This document shows positions 59,660-64,000 of a stretch of DNA of 64,000 nucleotides, one piece after another. The notes under the pieces were generated by a model. It was not told the origin of the DNA. It was given only the letters and a program-made list of their open reading frames with translations, and did not search any database. Positions within the stretch are counted from its first letter, which is position 1. Every line of letters starts with the position of its first letter. Both the position numbers and the translations under genes were made by a program. This DNA is from Dugong dugon (Eukaryota; Chordata; Mammalia; Sirenia; Dugongidae): assembly GCA_030035585.1 (NCBI GenBank), contig CM057476.1, forward strand, positions 19,762,501 to 19,826,500, read 5' to 3'.

Positions 59660-61825
59660 AAAATTGTCTTAATACATTGATTTTGTTGGAACAAGATCCT
59701 GACTACAATCTGCTGGAATGTTGTCATAATAAACATACAAGCCTATGAAGTCTACAGTGTGCATGGCACACCCAACCCTAGGGCTATATAGTGCACAGCC
59801 TGCACATCTGCACTGGTCCTGCCAGCAGCACAATTGCTGACTGAGTCCAAGTCCCCATCCCCAGGAGAGGCTTGGCTTGATTCACTCGCCCATGCTTGTT
59901 CTCTAGATCTTTTATCCCACTCCAGCCATAGCTCCTTATTAGCATATTCTGCAGCATAGGACAGTCATGGGATTCCATGACAGCACGTGGCCATATAGCC
60001 AGCCACCAGCTAACAGCACCAGGCAGCATCCCTTCCTTCCCACACAGTTTTCATTTCCTCCCACAGTGCATTTGCTCCATGTTTGTGATGATCCCAGAGA
60101 GTTTGTTTTTGTTCCCCTGACCAGGTGTGATTGGCACCCACATCTGCTGGGGAAAGGCAGCTTGTGCTAAACAGTTGATATGTTGGCATTCTTAAAAGTA
60201 GGAACTTAAAGTGTCCACAGGGCCCTGCAGGTCTTGAGATAAGTAAAGCTGGTGGAGTGTGTCTCAGTGCAGAGTACTTTGCGTGGTAAACAAGTAGAAA
60301 TCATCTTCACTTCTATTGCTTTCTCCTCTTTTTCTTGAAACGTAGCCCTCTCAGTCTAGGAAACCCTATATAAGAAAAGCAGCCCCACAAGTGAGTTGTT
60401 AAATGGTACCAGACACCCCACCTCAGTGTCGGGGAGCAGTGGGAGGGGTGGGCAACCTGGAGATCTCTAGCCTCCCCTGCTCAGCTCTGTCTGATTGTGG
60501 CCAGGTGGAGATTTGGGCTTTAAAATACTCTGATTTTTTAAGAGAAGGCCAAAATTCAGGGTTTTGTGTGAAACCCGTGGATCTTTTTTGTTGTAAACTA
60601 ATTAAATTTTATAAGCTACCTACAAGTCAGATAGCACCTGTCCTCCCACCGAATTCTACCTGTTGGCCACTGGTTTGTAACCTCTGCTTTGACGCAAGGA
60701 AGGGAAAGCCCAATTGTGTTATAGAGTCTCCTTTCTCCAGAACTGTCTTCATCGGACCTGGACACACCTCCTCCGTCTTTAAAAAGTCCCCACTGCCCTA
60801 CCCCCTAGTCCCACCACCCACTCAGCTGTGGCCAGCACCCACTGGCACAGACTCATGACTCTTGAGAGGTGGCACAGTCCCCTGACTCCCTCCTCGGTGG
60901 CATTGCTTCTGGGAAATGCAGACATCCCTGTCACACTGGGCTCTCAGGGACGTCTAAAGAGGGGTGTCAGAGGCTTCAGGCAAAGTCCATCTTCCTCTCT
61001 ACTTCCTGTGGAGCATGCTTGTCTTGGATTTGATCAGAGTTGGTCACATTGAATTAGGGAGGGGAGAGGGTCGCTTATTCAGTTACACAGTTGTTCTTAA
61101 TCTGGTGGTTTGGTTAGTAGAACATTAGAGCCCAGTGACCTTTGCTTGATTTGGACACAAGGAGGCATCCGAAGACTGATATTAGATCCCTTTGCTCTTC
61201 TGGGCTTTTTTTCTGTTTCCTGTTTTATGGTTTGTATTGAAGACCGTGTTTTGATTAGGCTTCCAGGTATTAGTCGAAAGTCCTGCAGGAAGTCCCCTCC
61301 TCCCAGGTACAGGTGGCTTTGGACTAGAACTCTGCATTTCAGAATCAGAAGGACCTTAGAGATGCTCTGGGCCAACTTTGTCCTCTCGCCTTGACAAAGG
61401 CAGAACTGAGGCCAGAAAGGTTCAAGTCTTGGTCATGGTCACTCGGGTGTCGGCCCCAGAGCCAGGCCTGGAGTGAGGTCTCCCGTCCCTGGGCCAGTGT
61501 TCTCTACATCTGCACTTTGAAAAGTGTCGTAAAGGAGGAATGCCACACTCATGCTTACCTTCCCAAGGGCATGTGATCCTTGCACAACAAGACTCGTTTC
61601 CAAAAGGCAGTAGGGTACAACAGGAGGTATGTCAGACAAGCAGGTGACCCTGCTCTTCCCTCCGACTTTCATAAAAGAAGGTGATGTGGGGCTGATCAAG
61701 ACTGAGATTCGAATCCAGCAAACGTCTCTTAACACCTGCCGTCTACAGGCCATGTACTAAGTGCTTTCACATATACCATTTTATTTAATCTGCGTAACCA
61801 GAAACGCGTCTGCTAACATCTTTTA
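59660..61825. other. long UBE3B intron, low in recognised repeats
   Basis: About 2.2 kb of the 4.85-kb intron 58891-63739. MIR-like text appears around 61320-61520 (TTCAGAATCAGAAGGACCTT) and 61700-61800. Otherwise I see nothing I can name; no splice-bracketed frame matches UBE3B. Confidence 0.45.
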
Positions 61826-61832
61826 AGGTGGT

Positions 61833-62035
61833 GGTGGTTGTTAGTTGCAGTCAAGTGGATTCCAACTCATGGCAACCCAACATGCAGAGTAAAACTGCTC
61901 CATAGGGTTTTCAAGGCTTGTCCTTTCGGAAGCAGATCACCAAGCCTGTCTTCTGAGGCGCCTCTGGGTGGGTTCTAACCACCAACCTCTGGGCTAGTAG
62001 TCGAGCACTCAACCATTTGTGCCACCCAGGGACTT
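61833..62035 (-). mobile_element. AfroSINE, long form, older type
   Basis: GGTTGTTAGTTGCAGTCAAG start (remnant of the reversed CTAACAAC tail) and TTTGTGCCACCCAGGGACTT head. Confidence 0.88.
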
Positions 62036-62043
62036 GTGTTAAG

Positions 62044-62094
62044 GTTGTTGTTATTGTGTGTTATTGAGTCAATGCCGACTCATAGCGACCCTGT
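62044..62094 (-). mobile_element. AfroSINE 3' fragment
   Basis: GTTGTTATTGTGTGTTATTG then AGTCAATGCCGACTCATAGC and GACCCTGTTAGGG; only the 3' 50 bp of a copy, next to the preceding SINE. Confidence 0.72.
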
Positions 62095-62099
62095 TAGGG

Positions 62100-63958
<1,859 letters not shown>

Positions 63959-64000
63959 TGAGGTGACAGTTGAGAAGTAAAGGGGCTGGGCTTGCTCATT

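Overview
This is a window of mammalian nuclear DNA. It carries parts of two protein-coding genes arranged head to head, separated by a GC-rich shared promoter and filled with interspersed repeats. About 38 copies or fragments of one tRNA-headed SINE family (AfroSINE) are visible. This family is known only from Afrotheria, so the source is an afrotherian; I would guess an elephant or manatee, but the order is an inference.

Left third (1 to about 20,950), minus strand: the 5' part of KCTD10, a BTB/POZ adaptor of Cullin-3 ubiquitin ligases. Only exon 1 (which supplies nothing but the initiator ATG) and exon 2 (residues 2-72, start of the BTB domain) are present. The rest of the gene lies beyond the left edge. 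Intron 1 (12.4 kb) and the visible 8.1 kb of intron 2 hold two L1 elements, LTRs of the long-terminal-repeat retrotransposon class, an L1-like 3' module family, hAT (MER5A) relics and 16 AfroSINEs.

Centre (about 20,600-21,450): a CpG-rich interval with ETS, YY1 and GC-box motifs, serving as a bidirectional promoter. No other gene lies between the two start regions.

Right two thirds (about 21,190-64,000), plus strand: UBE3B, an IQ-motif HECT-type E3 ubiquitin ligase. Eighteen coding exons can be defined base by base, all with GT-AG introns and consistent phases. They give an uninterrupted frame of 751 codons out of about 1068 in the human protein. The window stops at about the beginning of the HECT catalytic domain, so the catalytic cysteine is outside.

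Both genes make ubiquitin-ligase components, and their head-to-head order matches human 12q24.11. Nothing looks like a new multi-gene system. The points most worth a second look are a 109-codon overlapping reading frame beginning 17 nt before the UBE3B start, the ATG-only first exon of KCTD10, the near one-sided strand bias of AfroSINEs in the 3' half of UBE3B, the tail shared by AfroSINE and an RTE LINE, and a modular L1-like 3' element with perfect target duplications. Limits: noncoding first exons and transcription starts cannot be fixed by eye, and repeat family names are from memory of consensus sequences.
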